From Geodermatophilus obscurus (GTDB lineage Bacteria > Actinomycetota > Actinomycetes > Mycobacteriales > Geodermatophilaceae), in NCBI RefSeq assembly GCF_900115395.1, contig NZ_FOWE01000010.1:124001-188000 (forward strand): 64,000 nucleotides of DNA, in the 5' to 3' direction. Of this stretch, positions 25,796 to 33,927 are shown one piece after another (within the stretch, counting starts at the first letter, position 1; the number at the start of each line of letters is the position of its first letter). The notes beneath the pieces are model-generated. The model made no database searches, was not told the origin of the DNA, and was given only the letters and a program-made list of their open reading frames with translations. The position numbers and the translations under genes are program-made.

Positions 25796-26745
25796 CGTCG
25801 CCCCGCCGGCTGCCCGGGAGCCCGACGGGACGGCGCTCGCCGGCCCGCCGGAACCGCTGGAGGCCGCGTGCCGGTGGCGGCGGAGGCGCCGCGCGCCGCC
25901 GGGCGACCGAGCCGGCCGCGGGTGGCGGCCAGGACGACCAGGCCCACGGCCGCGAGGGCCAGCAGGTGCACCGGGCCGACGGTCCCGTCGGGGTACAGCC
26001 GGGGCAGGAGGCCGGCACCGCCGAAGCCGCTGCCGTCGGTCGTCGCGTTTCCCGCCGCGTGGACCAGGCCGACAACGAGCAGGCTGCCGGTGCGGTTGGC
26101 GACCCAGCCCTGCAGGAACCGGAACGGGACGGCCGTCGCGGTGATGAACAGCAGGACGGCCACCCCGCCGAGCCAGCCGTTGCCGGCCGCCAGGGAGGCG
26201 TGCTGCAGCGCGAACAGCGGTCCGGTGACCAGTGCGGCCCGCACCGGCCCGTGCCGGTCCTGCAGGCGGGTCTGGAGGAAGCCCGTCCAGGCGACCTCCT
26301 CCGCCCAGTTGGTGGTGAGGAAGCCCAGGAGCAGCTGGACCAGCAGTCCGGAGAGCAGTGCCGAGACGAGCACCCGGCCGATCGCCTCCGGCGCCCCGAG
26401 CAGGGCTCCGGCCACCGCCGCGGCGGCCACCGGGACGACGACCAGGACCAGGCCGTACCAGCGCAGGGGCACCCGCACCCGGACCGCGCGCCGCCACAGC
26501 GCGCGCACGCCCGCCCGCCCGCCGACGACGCCGGTGATGACGACCGCCGGCAGCAGCAGGCCGAGCAGGTTGGCCGCGACGACGAACGGAGCAGTGGGCA
26601 GGTCCACGCCGTACCAGGCGGGCGCGAGGACGGGCTGGAAGGCGATCGCCTGGCCGACGGGGAAGGACCAGGCCAGGAAGCTCGCGACGGGGTGCCTGCG
26701 GACGACACCGGCCAGCCGGCGTCCCGCGCCGACGGGCGACCTCAT
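25792..26745 (-). CDS. CPBP-family intramembrane protease homologue
   Basis: A 317-residue protein with about eight helices. The Abi/CPBP motifs are NWAEEVAWTGFLQTRL (EE pair), LFALQHASL (His) and VHAAGNATT (His, Asn). These residues form the glutamate/histidine active site in Rce1-like intramembrane proteases. The usual Arg/Gly after EExxW is TG here, a small deviation. The ATG overlaps the monooxygenase stop (ATGA) and its own stop overlaps the next start (GTGA). Confidence 0.88.
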   Translation of the reverse strand: MRSPVGAGRRLAGVVRRHPVASFLAWSFPVGQAIAFQPVLAPAWYGVDLPTAPFVVAANLLGLLLPAVVITGVVGGRAGVRALWRRAVRVRVPLRWYGLVLVVVPVAAAAVAGALLGAPEAIGRVLVSALLSGLLVQLLLGFLTTNWAEEVAWTGFLQTRLQDRHGPVRAALVTGPLFALQHASLAAGNGWLGGVAVLLFITATAVPFRFLQGWVANRTGSLLVVGLVHAAGNATTDGSGFGGAGLLPRLYPDGTVGPVHLLALAAVGLVVLAATRGRLGRPAARGASAATGTRPPAVPAGRRAPSRRAPGQPAGRR

Positions 26746-28016
26746 CGCAGGGCGCGGGCCGGCGCTCCGGCCGGCCCCAGCAGGGTCACGTCGACGTGCT
26801 CGTTGCGGATCCCGATGGCCATGAAGCGGGAGAACAGCCGCAGCAGCGGCGGCACCCGCGACATGACGCGCAGCGGCACGGGGACCCCCCGCGGCGGGAC
26901 CGGGTCCCCGGCGGCGCCGAACATCTGCCGCTGGACGCCGCGCTGCACCAGCTGGGTGACCCGCGTGGGGAGGTCGCGGCGTCGCTGCACCCGCCGGAGG
27001 TCCCGCGGTGTCACGGCACCCCTGCGCAGGGGGAGGACGAGGGCGTTGGCGGCGGCCACCGCGTCCTGGACGGCGAGGTTGATCCCGACCCCCGCGACCG
27101 GGGACATGGCATGCGCGGCGTCACCGATGCACAGCAGCCCCGGCCGGTACCAGCGGCGCAGCCGGTTGACCCGGACCTCCAGGAAGCCGGTGTCGTCCCA
27201 GCTGCGGAGGGCACCGTCGAGCCGGTCGGCCAGGAAGGGCATGGCGCGCGCCAGGTCCGCCCGGAGCGCCTCGATGCCCGCCGCCCTCAGCGACGCGACC
27301 GTGCCCTTCGGCATGGTGTAGGCGCCCTGCCAGTAGCCGCCCCGGTCGATCATCGGGAGCAACCGACCGGGAACGAGCCGCGCGAAGGACGCCCCCGGAT
27401 CCCCCGCACGCTTGGGCAGGCGGTACCAGAGCACGTCCATCGGGGCGCCGAACTCGACCGGGGACATGCCCGCCGCCCGCCGCACCGCGGAGGAGCGTCC
27501 GTCGGCAGCGACCGTGAGCAGCGCGCGCAGCTCGCCCTCGGAGCCGCCGCCGGCCGTCCGCCGGTAGCGGACCCCGGTCACCGCGCCGTCCTCCTCCACG
27601 AGCCCCACCACCTCCACCTGCCGGTGCAGGGCGAAGGAGGAGGACCGCGCGGCCTCGGTGGTGAGGAAGTCCAGCAACTCGTACTGCGGCACCATCGACA
27701 AGCACTGGAAGCGACCCGGGAGCCGGGTGAAGTCGCCGAGCGTGACGAACCCGTCGTCGGTCATCAGCGAGATGCTGGTCGTGCGCTGCTGGGGCAGCTC
27801 CTCGAAACCCTCCAGCAGGTCGAGCTCCGCGAGCACCTGCATCGTCGAGGCGTGCACCGTGTCGCCGCGGAAGTCGCGCAGGAAGTCCGCGTGCTTCTCG
27901 AGGACGACGACGTCGATGCCGGCGCGGGCGAGGAGGAGTCCGAGCACCGCCCCGGCAGGGCCGCAGCCGGCGATGCAGACGGTCGTCGTCGCGGGGAGAT
28001 CCTGGGTGGTGGTCAT
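26742..28016 (-). CDS. FAD-dependent monooxygenase (UbiH/PHBH class A)
   Basis: A 424-residue class A flavoprotein hydroxylase. It starts VCIAGCGPAGAVLGLLLARA (FAD GxGxxG), has a central AADGRSSAVRRAAGM (DG motif) and LLCIGDAAHAMSPVAGVGIN (GD motif for FAD ribityl). MSPVAGVGINLAVQDAVAAA is common in hydroxylases with no tight substrate family. The ATG has GGAAGGA upstream. It follows two small membrane-protein genes by 35 bases and is coupled to the CPBP gene by a four-base overlap. The hydroxylation target is unknown; lipophilic membrane substrates would suit the neighbours. Confidence 0.92.
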   Translation of the reverse strand: MTTTQDLPATTTVCIAGCGPAGAVLGLLLARAGIDVVVLEKHADFLRDFRGDTVHASTMQVLAELDLLEGFEELPQQRTTSISLMTDDGFVTLGDFTRLPGRFQCLSMVPQYELLDFLTTEAARSSSFALHRQVEVVGLVEEDGAVTGVRYRRTAGGGSEGELRALLTVAADGRSSAVRRAAGMSPVEFGAPMDVLWYRLPKRAGDPGASFARLVPGRLLPMIDRGGYWQGAYTMPKGTVASLRAAGIEALRADLARAMPFLADRLDGALRSWDDTGFLEVRVNRLRRWYRPGLLCIGDAAHAMSPVAGVGINLAVQDAVAAANALVLPLRRGAVTPRDLRRVQRRRDLPTRVTQLVQRGVQRQMFGAAGDPVPPRGVPVPLRVMSRVPPLLRLFSRFMAIGIRNEHVDVTLLGPAGAPARALR

Positions 28017-28051
28017 GGCGTCGTCCTTCCAGAGTGGGGCGGGGCCGACGG

Positions 28052-28609
28052 TCACGAGGAACTCGACGACAGGACGGGCGGGGCCGACGGCTGCTCCGCC
28101 GGCTGCGGCCGGCGCGCCCGGTACCGCCGCACCCCCCAGAGGACGGCGGCGTCGCAGATCAGCAGCCCGACCAACCCGGGCACGGTCATCGCCCATCCGG
28201 TGCCGTCGCCGACGACGACACCCCACAGCAGCTTCCCGCCGGCCATGGCGTTCAGGAGGACCAGGCCCCAGCCCACCGACCGCCGCCAGAAGGCCAGGCA
28301 GTAGGCGGTCAGTGCCAGGGGTGCGAGCGTCGCCTGCGCGAACTTCTCCAGGTCCCAGGTCCCGGTGATCCACTCCCGCTCGAAGTCGAGGAACTCCAGG
28401 ATCTGCGGATCCGGCTGGGCGGGCGCCGGGAACCAGGAGATGCTGGTGGCCAGCGCGACGAGGGTGCCGGCGATGCCCCAGCCGCTGCGCCGGTGGGCGA
28501 ACCAGGCCAGCGGGATGAGGAAGAGCGGCCTGATGTACCAGCTCAGCGGGTTGGCGTGCCGGTCGAAGGCCCAGTCGCCGAAGTCGGCGAGGAGCTGCGC
28601 GATGTCCAT
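28052..28609 (-). CDS. Membrane protein, unknown family
   Basis: A 185-residue protein with five or six hydrophobic segments (for example LFLIPLAWFAHRRSGWGIAG and GWGLVLLNAMAGGKLLWGVV) and a Ser-rich tail ending SSSSS. AGGAGACCGTC lies before the ATG. It is nine bases after the first gene of the operon. I do not recognise a family; the aromatic/His-rich start (DRHANPLSWYIRPL) is notable. Confidence 0.78.
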   Translation of the reverse strand: MDIAQLLADFGDWAFDRHANPLSWYIRPLFLIPLAWFAHRRSGWGIAGTLVALATSISWFPAPAQPDPQILEFLDFEREWITGTWDLEKFAQATLAPLALTAYCLAFWRRSVGWGLVLLNAMAGGKLLWGVVVGDGTGWAMTVPGLVGLLICDAAVLWGVRRYRARRPQPAEQPSAPPVLSSSSS

Positions 28610-28618
28610 GACGGTCTC

Positions 28619-29083
28619 CTAGAGGTGGGTCGGTGCGGGTCCGCGGGAACCCGACTGCGGTGCCGTCCAGGCGGAGGCGGGGAGCCGGGAGGCCAGGACC
28701 AGCAGCGCGACGGCGGCCAGGCTGACCGCGGCGAGCGAGATCGACTGCAGGACCTGGTCGGTGACGGTCGGCAGGACCGACACGTGCGCCTGGTGGTAGA
28801 GCTGGTGCGGCAGGTTCGTCACGACGACGGCCAGGCCGACGGCGCGGGCGAGCCAGACCCCTCCGCTGAACAGCGCGACGAGCGCGACGGTGCCGACGGC
28901 GAGGTTGCCGAGACCGACGTCGCGGAGCAGGTGCTCGTTGTAGGGACCGTCCGGGCTCACCCAGTGGTGTCCCATCCCGGGGAAGTCGGCGTAGAAGGAG
29001 GCCGGGAACACGGCCTGCCAGAGCCCGACCACCAGTCCGAAGAGGGCGAACCACGCCAGCAGGACCTTGACGGCGAGACGCAT
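28619..29083 (-). CDS. Four-helix membrane protein, first gene of the operon
   Basis: A 154-residue protein with four hydrophobic segments. The loop FYADFPGMGHHWVSPDGPYN, followed by EHLLRDVGLGNLAVG and later NLPHQLYHQAHV, has many His/Asp/Tyr residues conserved in a group of actinobacterial hypothetical proteins. GGAGGTCCGC-ATG marks the start. It is divergent from the SARP regulator, so this promoter is the likely target of that regulator. Confidence 0.78.
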   Translation of the reverse strand: MRLAVKVLLAWFALFGLVVGLWQAVFPASFYADFPGMGHHWVSPDGPYNEHLLRDVGLGNLAVGTVALVALFSGGVWLARAVGLAVVVTNLPHQLYHQAHVSVLPTVTDQVLQSISLAAVSLAAVALLVLASRLPASAWTAPQSGSRGPAPTHL

Positions 29084-29160
29084 GCGGACCTCCGGAGGAG
29101 TGCGGATCCGGGTGGGGGCCGGCGGGTCACCGGTGTCCCGGGGAGACCGTCGGGCCCGGC

Positions 29161-29191
29161 CCTTGACGGATCGTGGGCGTCTCCTTGACGG
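29161..29191. promoter_or_regulatory. 22-base-spaced direct repeat in the SARP/operon divergent promoter
   Basis: CCTTGACGG occurs at 29161-29169 and again at 29183-29191, a 22-base period (two helical turns). SARP activators are known to bind direct repeats spaced 11 or 22 bases. The repeat lies 78 bases before the operon start and about 100 before the SARP start. The half-site also resembles a -35 box. Confidence 0.5.
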
Positions 29192-29289
29192 GTCCCGCGC
29201 GGGCGCGACGCCGAGGGGCGGAGATCCGGCCGTCACGGGGCAGGATGGCCCGACGGCGACCCGGCGGGCGCCGGAGAGGCAGGTGCGCG

Positions 29290-32200
29290 GTGCAGTTCGA
29301 CGTCCTCGGACCGCTGCAGGTCCTCGATGCGGGGCGGCCGCTGACCCTCGGGCGGCCCAAGCAGCGCGCCGTCCTCGCGATCCTGCTGCTCGACGCGGGC
29401 ACGGTGGTCCCGCTCGACCGGCTGGTCGAGGAGCTGTGGGGCCTGCACGCGCCGCCGCAGGCCCTCGCCTCGGTGCAGGCCTACGTCTCCCACCTGCGCC
29501 GGCTGCTGGAACCGCAGCGCCTACCCGGGGCACCCGCGACGGTGATCGTGAACCAGGCGCCGGGCTACCGCCTCGTGGTGGGCCCCGACGACGTCGACGC
29601 CGCGCGCTTCGAGGCCCTCGCGCGGACCGGACACGACCTCCTGCAGCAGGGGGAGGCACCGCGCGCGGCGGAGACGCTGCAGACGGCTCTCGGGCTGTGG
29701 CGCGGGCCCGTCCTCGCCGACCTCGCCGATGCCCCCTTCGTCCAGGCCGAGCGGGCCCGGCTGGAGGACCTCCGGCTGACCGCGCTGGAGGACCGGCTGA
29801 CCGCCGACCTCCGCACCGGCCGGCACGCCCGGATCGTCGCCGAGCTCGAGCAGCTGACCGGCGAGCACCCCTTCCGGGAGCGCCTGCAGGGTCTGCGCAT
29901 GGCCGCGCTCTACCGCTGCGGGCGGCAGGCCGAGGCCCTGCAGAGCTACCAGCAGTTCCGCGCGCAGCTGCGCGAGGAGCTCGGCCTGGACCCCGGCCAG
30001 GCGCTCCGGGACCTCGAACGGGACATCCTCTGCCAGGACCCGCGACTGGACGGGACGGCGACTGCCACGGACTCCGGGAGCACGCCCGCGCCGGCTCCCG
30101 TCCCGACGCAGGTCGTGGCCCGCACCGCCGTCGAGGCCGCGGACGTCGGAGCCCCGGCCGCGCCCGGCGGTCCGGTCGGGCGCGAGGCACAGCTGCGGGT
30201 GGTCGACGAGGCGCTGGCCGGGACGGCGACCGGCCGGGGACGGATCATCCTGGTGGCGGGCGAGCCCGGGATCGGGAAGACGAGGCTGGCCGAAGAGGCC
30301 GCGCGGCGCGCCCGCGCATCCGGGGTGGCGGTGGGCTGGGGGCGCAGCGACCAGGACGCCGGGGCCCCGCCGTTCTGGCCGTGGACGCAGGTGTTCCGGG
30401 CCCTGCTCGGGGACGGGACGCCCGGAGCGGCCGGTGCCGGGCTCGGCTCCTCCGCCGTCGAGCTGGCACCGATCCTGCCGAAACTGGCCGGCGGCGGCCC
30501 CCGGCCCCCCGCACCCGTGATCGACCCGGAAGCGGCCCGCTTCCGGGTCTGTGAGGCAGCGACCGCGGTGCTGAGGGGTCTCGCCTCCGGCCGACGCCTG
30601 CTGGTGGTCCTCGACGACCTGCAGTGGGCGGACGCCGCCTCCCACCGGCTGCTGAGCCACCTGGCCACGACGGTGGCCGACGCACCCGTCGTGGTGCTGG
30701 TGACCTACCGGGACCCCGACCTCGACGCCGGGGAGCCGCTCGCCGACACGCTCGCCGAGCTGGCACGGGCGGTCCCGGTGGACCGGCTGGAGCTGGCCGG
30801 TCTGGAGGTCGCGGACGTGGCCCGGGTCATGGCGTCCCACATCGGCACGGACCCCGACGACGAGCTGGCCCGGCTGGTCGGGGACCGCACCGGCGGCAAT
30901 CCGTTCTTCGTCATCGAGGTGCTCCGCCTGCTCGCCGCGAACGGCTGGCCGGAGCGGACCGCGGGCGAGGCGGCGGCGCTGGTCGCGCAGCAGGTCCCCG
31001 CCGGCGTGCGCGACGTCCTCCGCCGGCGTCTCGGCCGGCTCCCCGACCAGACCCACACCGTGCTGCTCGTCGCGGCGGTCATCGGTCAGGAGTTCGACCT
31101 GGACGCCGTCCGTGCCGTGACGGGGCTGGACGACGACGACGCGCTCGCCGCCGTCGAGCTCACCGTGTCGGCCGGGCTGGTCGTCGAGGACCCCGCGACG
31201 GTGGGCCGCTTCCGCTTCGCCCACGCGCTCATCCGCGAGGCCATCTACGGGGAGATCAGCCGCGCCCGCCGGGCCCGGCTGCACGCCCGGGTGGGACAGG
31301 CACTGGTCGACCACCGGGGCGAGGACGTCGACTCCGTCCTGCAGCTGGCCCAGCACTGGTGGCTGGCCGCGCCGGTGGTCGGCGCCGAGCGGGCGGTCCC
31401 CCACGTGATCGCCGCGGCGGAGCGGTGCCTCGACACGCTGGCGCACGAGGAGGCCGAGCGGCAACTGCGACGGAGCCTGGACCTGCTCGCCACCATGCCC
31501 TCGACTCCCGGACGCGCCGCCTCGGAGCTGCACGTCCAGATGCGTCTCGGCACGCTGCTGGTGCAGCTGCACGGCAGCGGCTGCGAGCACGCCTGGGTCC
31601 AGTTCAGCCGGGCACGTGAGCTGGCCGACGACCTCGGCGACGGGTCAGCCGTGCTCGCCGCCAGCCGCAGCCTCTACGAGGTGGCCTTCGCGCGGGCCGA
31701 CCACTCGGCCGCTGCCGCTCTGGCCGAGGGCATGCTCGACATCGCCAGGAGCAGTGACGACCCGGCCGCGCTCGTGGTGAGCCACCTGTCGCTGGGTCGC
31801 ACCCTCTGGTCCCAGGGCCGGCTGACCGCCGCCAGGGACCACCTCGAGCAGGGCCTGCAGGTGGCGGGCCCGGTGGACGGCCGCGAGTTCCTGCCGCCGC
31901 GGATCGTGTTGCAGCTCCAGCTGGCCGCGGTGCTCACGTCCCTCGACGAGCCGGACGCGGGGATCGAGCTGCTGGCGACCGCCGTCAGGGACTCGCGCGG
32001 TGGATCCCCGTTCGCGCAGGCCCTCACCCTCACCGGGGCGGCCCTCGTCTCCGCCATGCGCCGCGACCCTCCGGCGGCCCGGAGGTGGGCCACCGAGACG
32101 TTGGAGCTGGTGGAGCGCTGGAACCTGCCCTGGCCGGCTGGGTACGCGGCCGTGGTGCTGAGCTGGGCGCGCGCGATCGAGGGCGATCCCGTGGACGCGA

Positions 32201-32586
32201 TCCCCGCCCTCCGCGGTCACCTCGCGCGGACCGAGGCCGGTGGCACCCAGCACCTGGTCGGGTGGGGCCTCGGCCTGCTGGCCGAGGCGCACCTGCGCAA
32301 TGACCAGCCCGTCGAGGCCCTGCACCTGCTCGACGACGCGCTCGCCCGGGTCGCGCGCACGGGTGAGCGCTCCTACGAGTCCGAGCTGCACCGCCTGCGG
32401 GCGCTGTCCCTGGCCGCGCTGGCACCCCCGCGCTCCGAGGAGGCCCGCAGCGCTCTCCGGCAGGCGGCTGCGGTCGCCCGCGAGCAGGGGTCGGCCATGC
32501 TGCTGCGGCGCGCCGCGGAGACCTGCCGCACGGTCGCGCCCGATGGTCACAGCGGCAGCCGCGACCACCCCGATCCGCAGCCCTGA
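29290..32586 (+). CDS. Large SARP regulator: winged helix, BTAD, AAA ATPase and TPR-like region
   Basis: A 1098-residue protein. Residues 1-95 are an OmpR-type winged helix (FDVLGPLQVLDAGRPLTLGR, PKQRAVLAILLL, ASVQAYVSHLRRLLEP). Residues about 100-250 are the bacterial transcriptional activation domain (FREnLxGL-type PFRERLQGLRMAALYRCGRQ). Walker A VAGEPGIGKTRLAEEA is near 320 and Walker B LLVVLDDLQWAD near 437. The second half is helical-repeat-like. This is the AfsR-type SARP plan, which usually activates secondary-metabolite clusters. It stands between the six-gene membrane/oxidation operon and the NmrA-monooxygenase pair. The GTG at 29290 gives the family's usual start. Confidence 0.92.
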   Translation: MQFDVLGPLQVLDAGRPLTLGRPKQRAVLAILLLDAGTVVPLDRLVEELWGLHAPPQALASVQAYVSHLRRLLEPQRLPGAPATVIVNQAPGYRLVVGPDDVDAARFEALARTGHDLLQQGEAPRAAETLQTALGLWRGPVLADLADAPFVQAERARLEDLRLTALEDRLTADLRTGRHARIVAELEQLTGEHPFRERLQGLRMAALYRCGRQAEALQSYQQFRAQLREELGLDPGQALRDLERDILCQDPRLDGTATATDSGSTPAPAPVPTQVVARTAVEAADVGAPAAPGGPVGREAQLRVVDEALAGTATGRGRIILVAGEPGIGKTRLAEEAARRARASGVAVGWGRSDQDAGAPPFWPWTQVFRALLGDGTPGAAGAGLGSSAVELAPILPKLAGGGPRPPAPVIDPEAARFRVCEAATAVLRGLASGRRLLVVLDDLQWADAASHRLLSHLATTVADAPVVVLVTYRDPDLDAGEPLADTLAELARAVPVDRLELAGLEVADVARVMASHIGTDPDDELARLVGDRTGGNPFFVIEVLRLLAANGWPERTAGEAAALVAQQVPAGVRDVLRRRLGRLPDQTHTVLLVAAVIGQEFDLDAVRAVTGLDDDDALAAVELTVSAGLVVEDPATVGRFRFAHALIREAIYGEISRARRARLHARVGQALVDHRGEDVDSVLQLAQHWWLAAPVVGAERAVPHVIAAAERCLDTLAHEEAERQLRRSLDLLATMPSTPGRAASELHVQMRLGTLLVQLHGSGCEHAWVQFSRARELADDLGDGSAVLAASRSLYEVAFARADHSAAAALAEGMLDIARSSDDPAALVVSHLSLGRTLWSQGRLTAARDHLEQGLQVAGPVDGREFLPPRIVLQLQLAAVLTSLDEPDAGIELLATAVRDSRGGSPFAQALTLTGAALVSAMRRDPPAARRWATETLELVERWNLPWPAGYAAVVLSWARAIEGDPVDAIPALRGHLARTEAGGTQHLVGWGLGLLAEAHLRNDQPVEALHLLDDALARVARTGERSYESELHRLRALSLAALAPPRSEEARSALRQAAAVAREQGSAMLLRRAAETCRTVAPDGHSGSRDHPDPQP

Positions 32587-32982
32587 GCCGGCTCCCGCGG
32601 GCAGAAGCCGGCCCCGGTGAGCAGCGCGGCGACCCGGCGGTCGGCAGGGGGGGGCAGCGGTGAGCTCCTCGATGCCCGACGCCCGGAGCCGGTCCACGAC
32701 CTCGTACACCAGCCGGCGTCCGAGGGAGGGGTCCCGGTAGGCCCCCGTCAGGGCGAGACCGCACAACCGCGCCGTCGTGGGATCCACGGAGCGGACCACC
32801 GCCACCCCCGCGAGGCCGCTCGCCGTCGCGGTCAGATCGCACAAGCCGTACCACTCGCAGGTGGCGTCGTGGTCGTCCAGAGCACAGGCGGACAGCAGCC
32901 CCTCGGCCTCGCGCCGCTCGGGAGCCGCGTCGAGCCGCCGGAAGACGATGCCGGCCGGTGAGCCACGCGGGATCGGCGCCAT
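32547..32982 (-). pseudogene. GNAT acetyltransferase broken (or switched) at a G8 tract
   Basis: ATG with GGGAGGGACG upstream. The frame reads IVFRRLDAAPERREAEGLLS, LCGLALTGAYRDPSLGRRLV (acetyl-CoA loop region) and VVDRLRASGIEELTAAP, then meets eight C residues (G8 on the plus strand, 32647-32654). With seven, the frame would go on as ADRRVAALLTGAGFCPREPA and stop at 32547, the normal GNAT end. With eight, it reads into unrelated sequence. The restored gene would overlap the SARP 3' end by 40 bases. Homopolymer error, recent mutation and phase variation are all possible. Confidence 0.7.
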
Positions 32983-33029
32983 CGTCCCTCCCCTGACCGC
33001 GGATTCCGGCCCGACGGTCCCGGCGGTGG

Positions 33030-33081
33030 CTTGACGCCCGCTTGGCGCCGCGCACGCGCGGCGAGCCAACCGGGCGTCAAG
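33030..33081. promoter_or_regulatory. Long inverted repeat containing CTTGACGCCCG in both arms
   Basis: CTTGACGCCCG, then C or G, then TTGGC, then GCCGCGC (33030-33053) faces its near-exact complement (33056-33081), separated by AC; one substitution and a two-base bulge break the symmetry. It sits between the divergent GNAT gene (start 32982) and the NmrA-like gene (start 33134). Position suggests an operator; the CTTGACG core is shared with the repeat at 29161-29191. It could also form a stable cruciform. Confidence 0.5.
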
Positions 33082-33133
33082 GCCCGGCGGCGACGCTCTC
33101 CCCATCCACCAGCCCTGACGGAGGGGACGTCCC

Positions 33134-33922
33134 ATGGACAGCGTGCTCGTCACCGGCGGCACCGGACTGCTCGGGCGCCGGGTGGTCCGCGCCCTGGCAG
33201 CCGACGGCCATCCGGTGCGGATCCTGAGCCGGAGCCCGGCCTCGCCGCCGGTCTCCGGAGCGGAGGTGACCGTGGCCGACCTGAGCACCGGAGTCGGCCT
33301 GCCCGAAGCGGTGGCGGGCGCGACCGCGATCGTGCACTGCGCCACGGACCCGCGGAACTCCCGGGCGGTCGACGTGGAGGGGACCGAGCGGCTGCTGGAG
33401 GCCGCACGCGACGCCGGCCGACCGCACCTCGTCTCCGTCTCGATCGTCGGCATCGACCGCATCCCGGTGACGTACTACCGGGCCAAGCTGGCCGCCGAGG
33501 AGGCGATCGCGCGGTCCGGGCTGCCGTGGACCGTCCTGCGCACCACGCAGTTCCACGGGTTCGTCGAGGAGCTGCTCGGCCGCCTGGTGCGGCTGCCGGT
33601 CGTGCCCGTGCCGCGCGGCTGGCGGCTCCAGCCGATCGACGTCGAGGAGGTCGCCCGCCGGCTGGCGGACGCCGTGACGGCTGAGCCCGCCGGCCGGCTG
33701 CCCGACCTCGGCGGTCCGGAGGTGTTCCCGGTCGCGGAGCTCGTCCGCGACCGCCTCCGCAGGACCGGGCGGTACCGACCGGTGGTGGAGGTCCCCCTTC
33801 CCGGCGCGCTCTCCGCGGCGCTGCGAGCGGGCGCGAACCTCGTCCCGGGCAACCACTCCGGCGGGCGCACCTGGCGGGAGTTCCTCGACGGCCGTTCCCC
33901 GTCCCCGCTCCCGGAGGGCTGA
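33134..33922 (+). CDS. NmrA-like NAD(P)-binding protein
   Basis: A 262-residue atypical short-chain dehydrogenase. The start SVLVTGGTGLLGRRVVRALA holds the GxxGxxG dinucleotide site. RPHLVSVSIVGIDRIPVTYY and KLAAEEAIARSGLPWTVLRT match the NmrA/YwnB group, which mostly lack the Tyr-x3-Lys dehydrogenase pair in active form, though YRAK appears here. GACGGAGGGGACGTCCC precedes the ATG. Five bases separate it from the monooxygenase gene; the two form an operon. Confidence 0.9.
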   Translation: MDSVLVTGGTGLLGRRVVRALAADGHPVRILSRSPASPPVSGAEVTVADLSTGVGLPEAVAGATAIVHCATDPRNSRAVDVEGTERLLEAARDAGRPHLVSVSIVGIDRIPVTYYRAKLAAEEAIARSGLPWTVLRTTQFHGFVEELLGRLVRLPVVPVPRGWRLQPIDVEEVARRLADAVTAEPAGRLPDLGGPEVFPVAELVRDRLRRTGRYRPVVEVPLPGALSAALRAGANLVPGNHSGGRTWREFLDGRSPSPLPEG

Positions 33923-33927
33923 CCACC

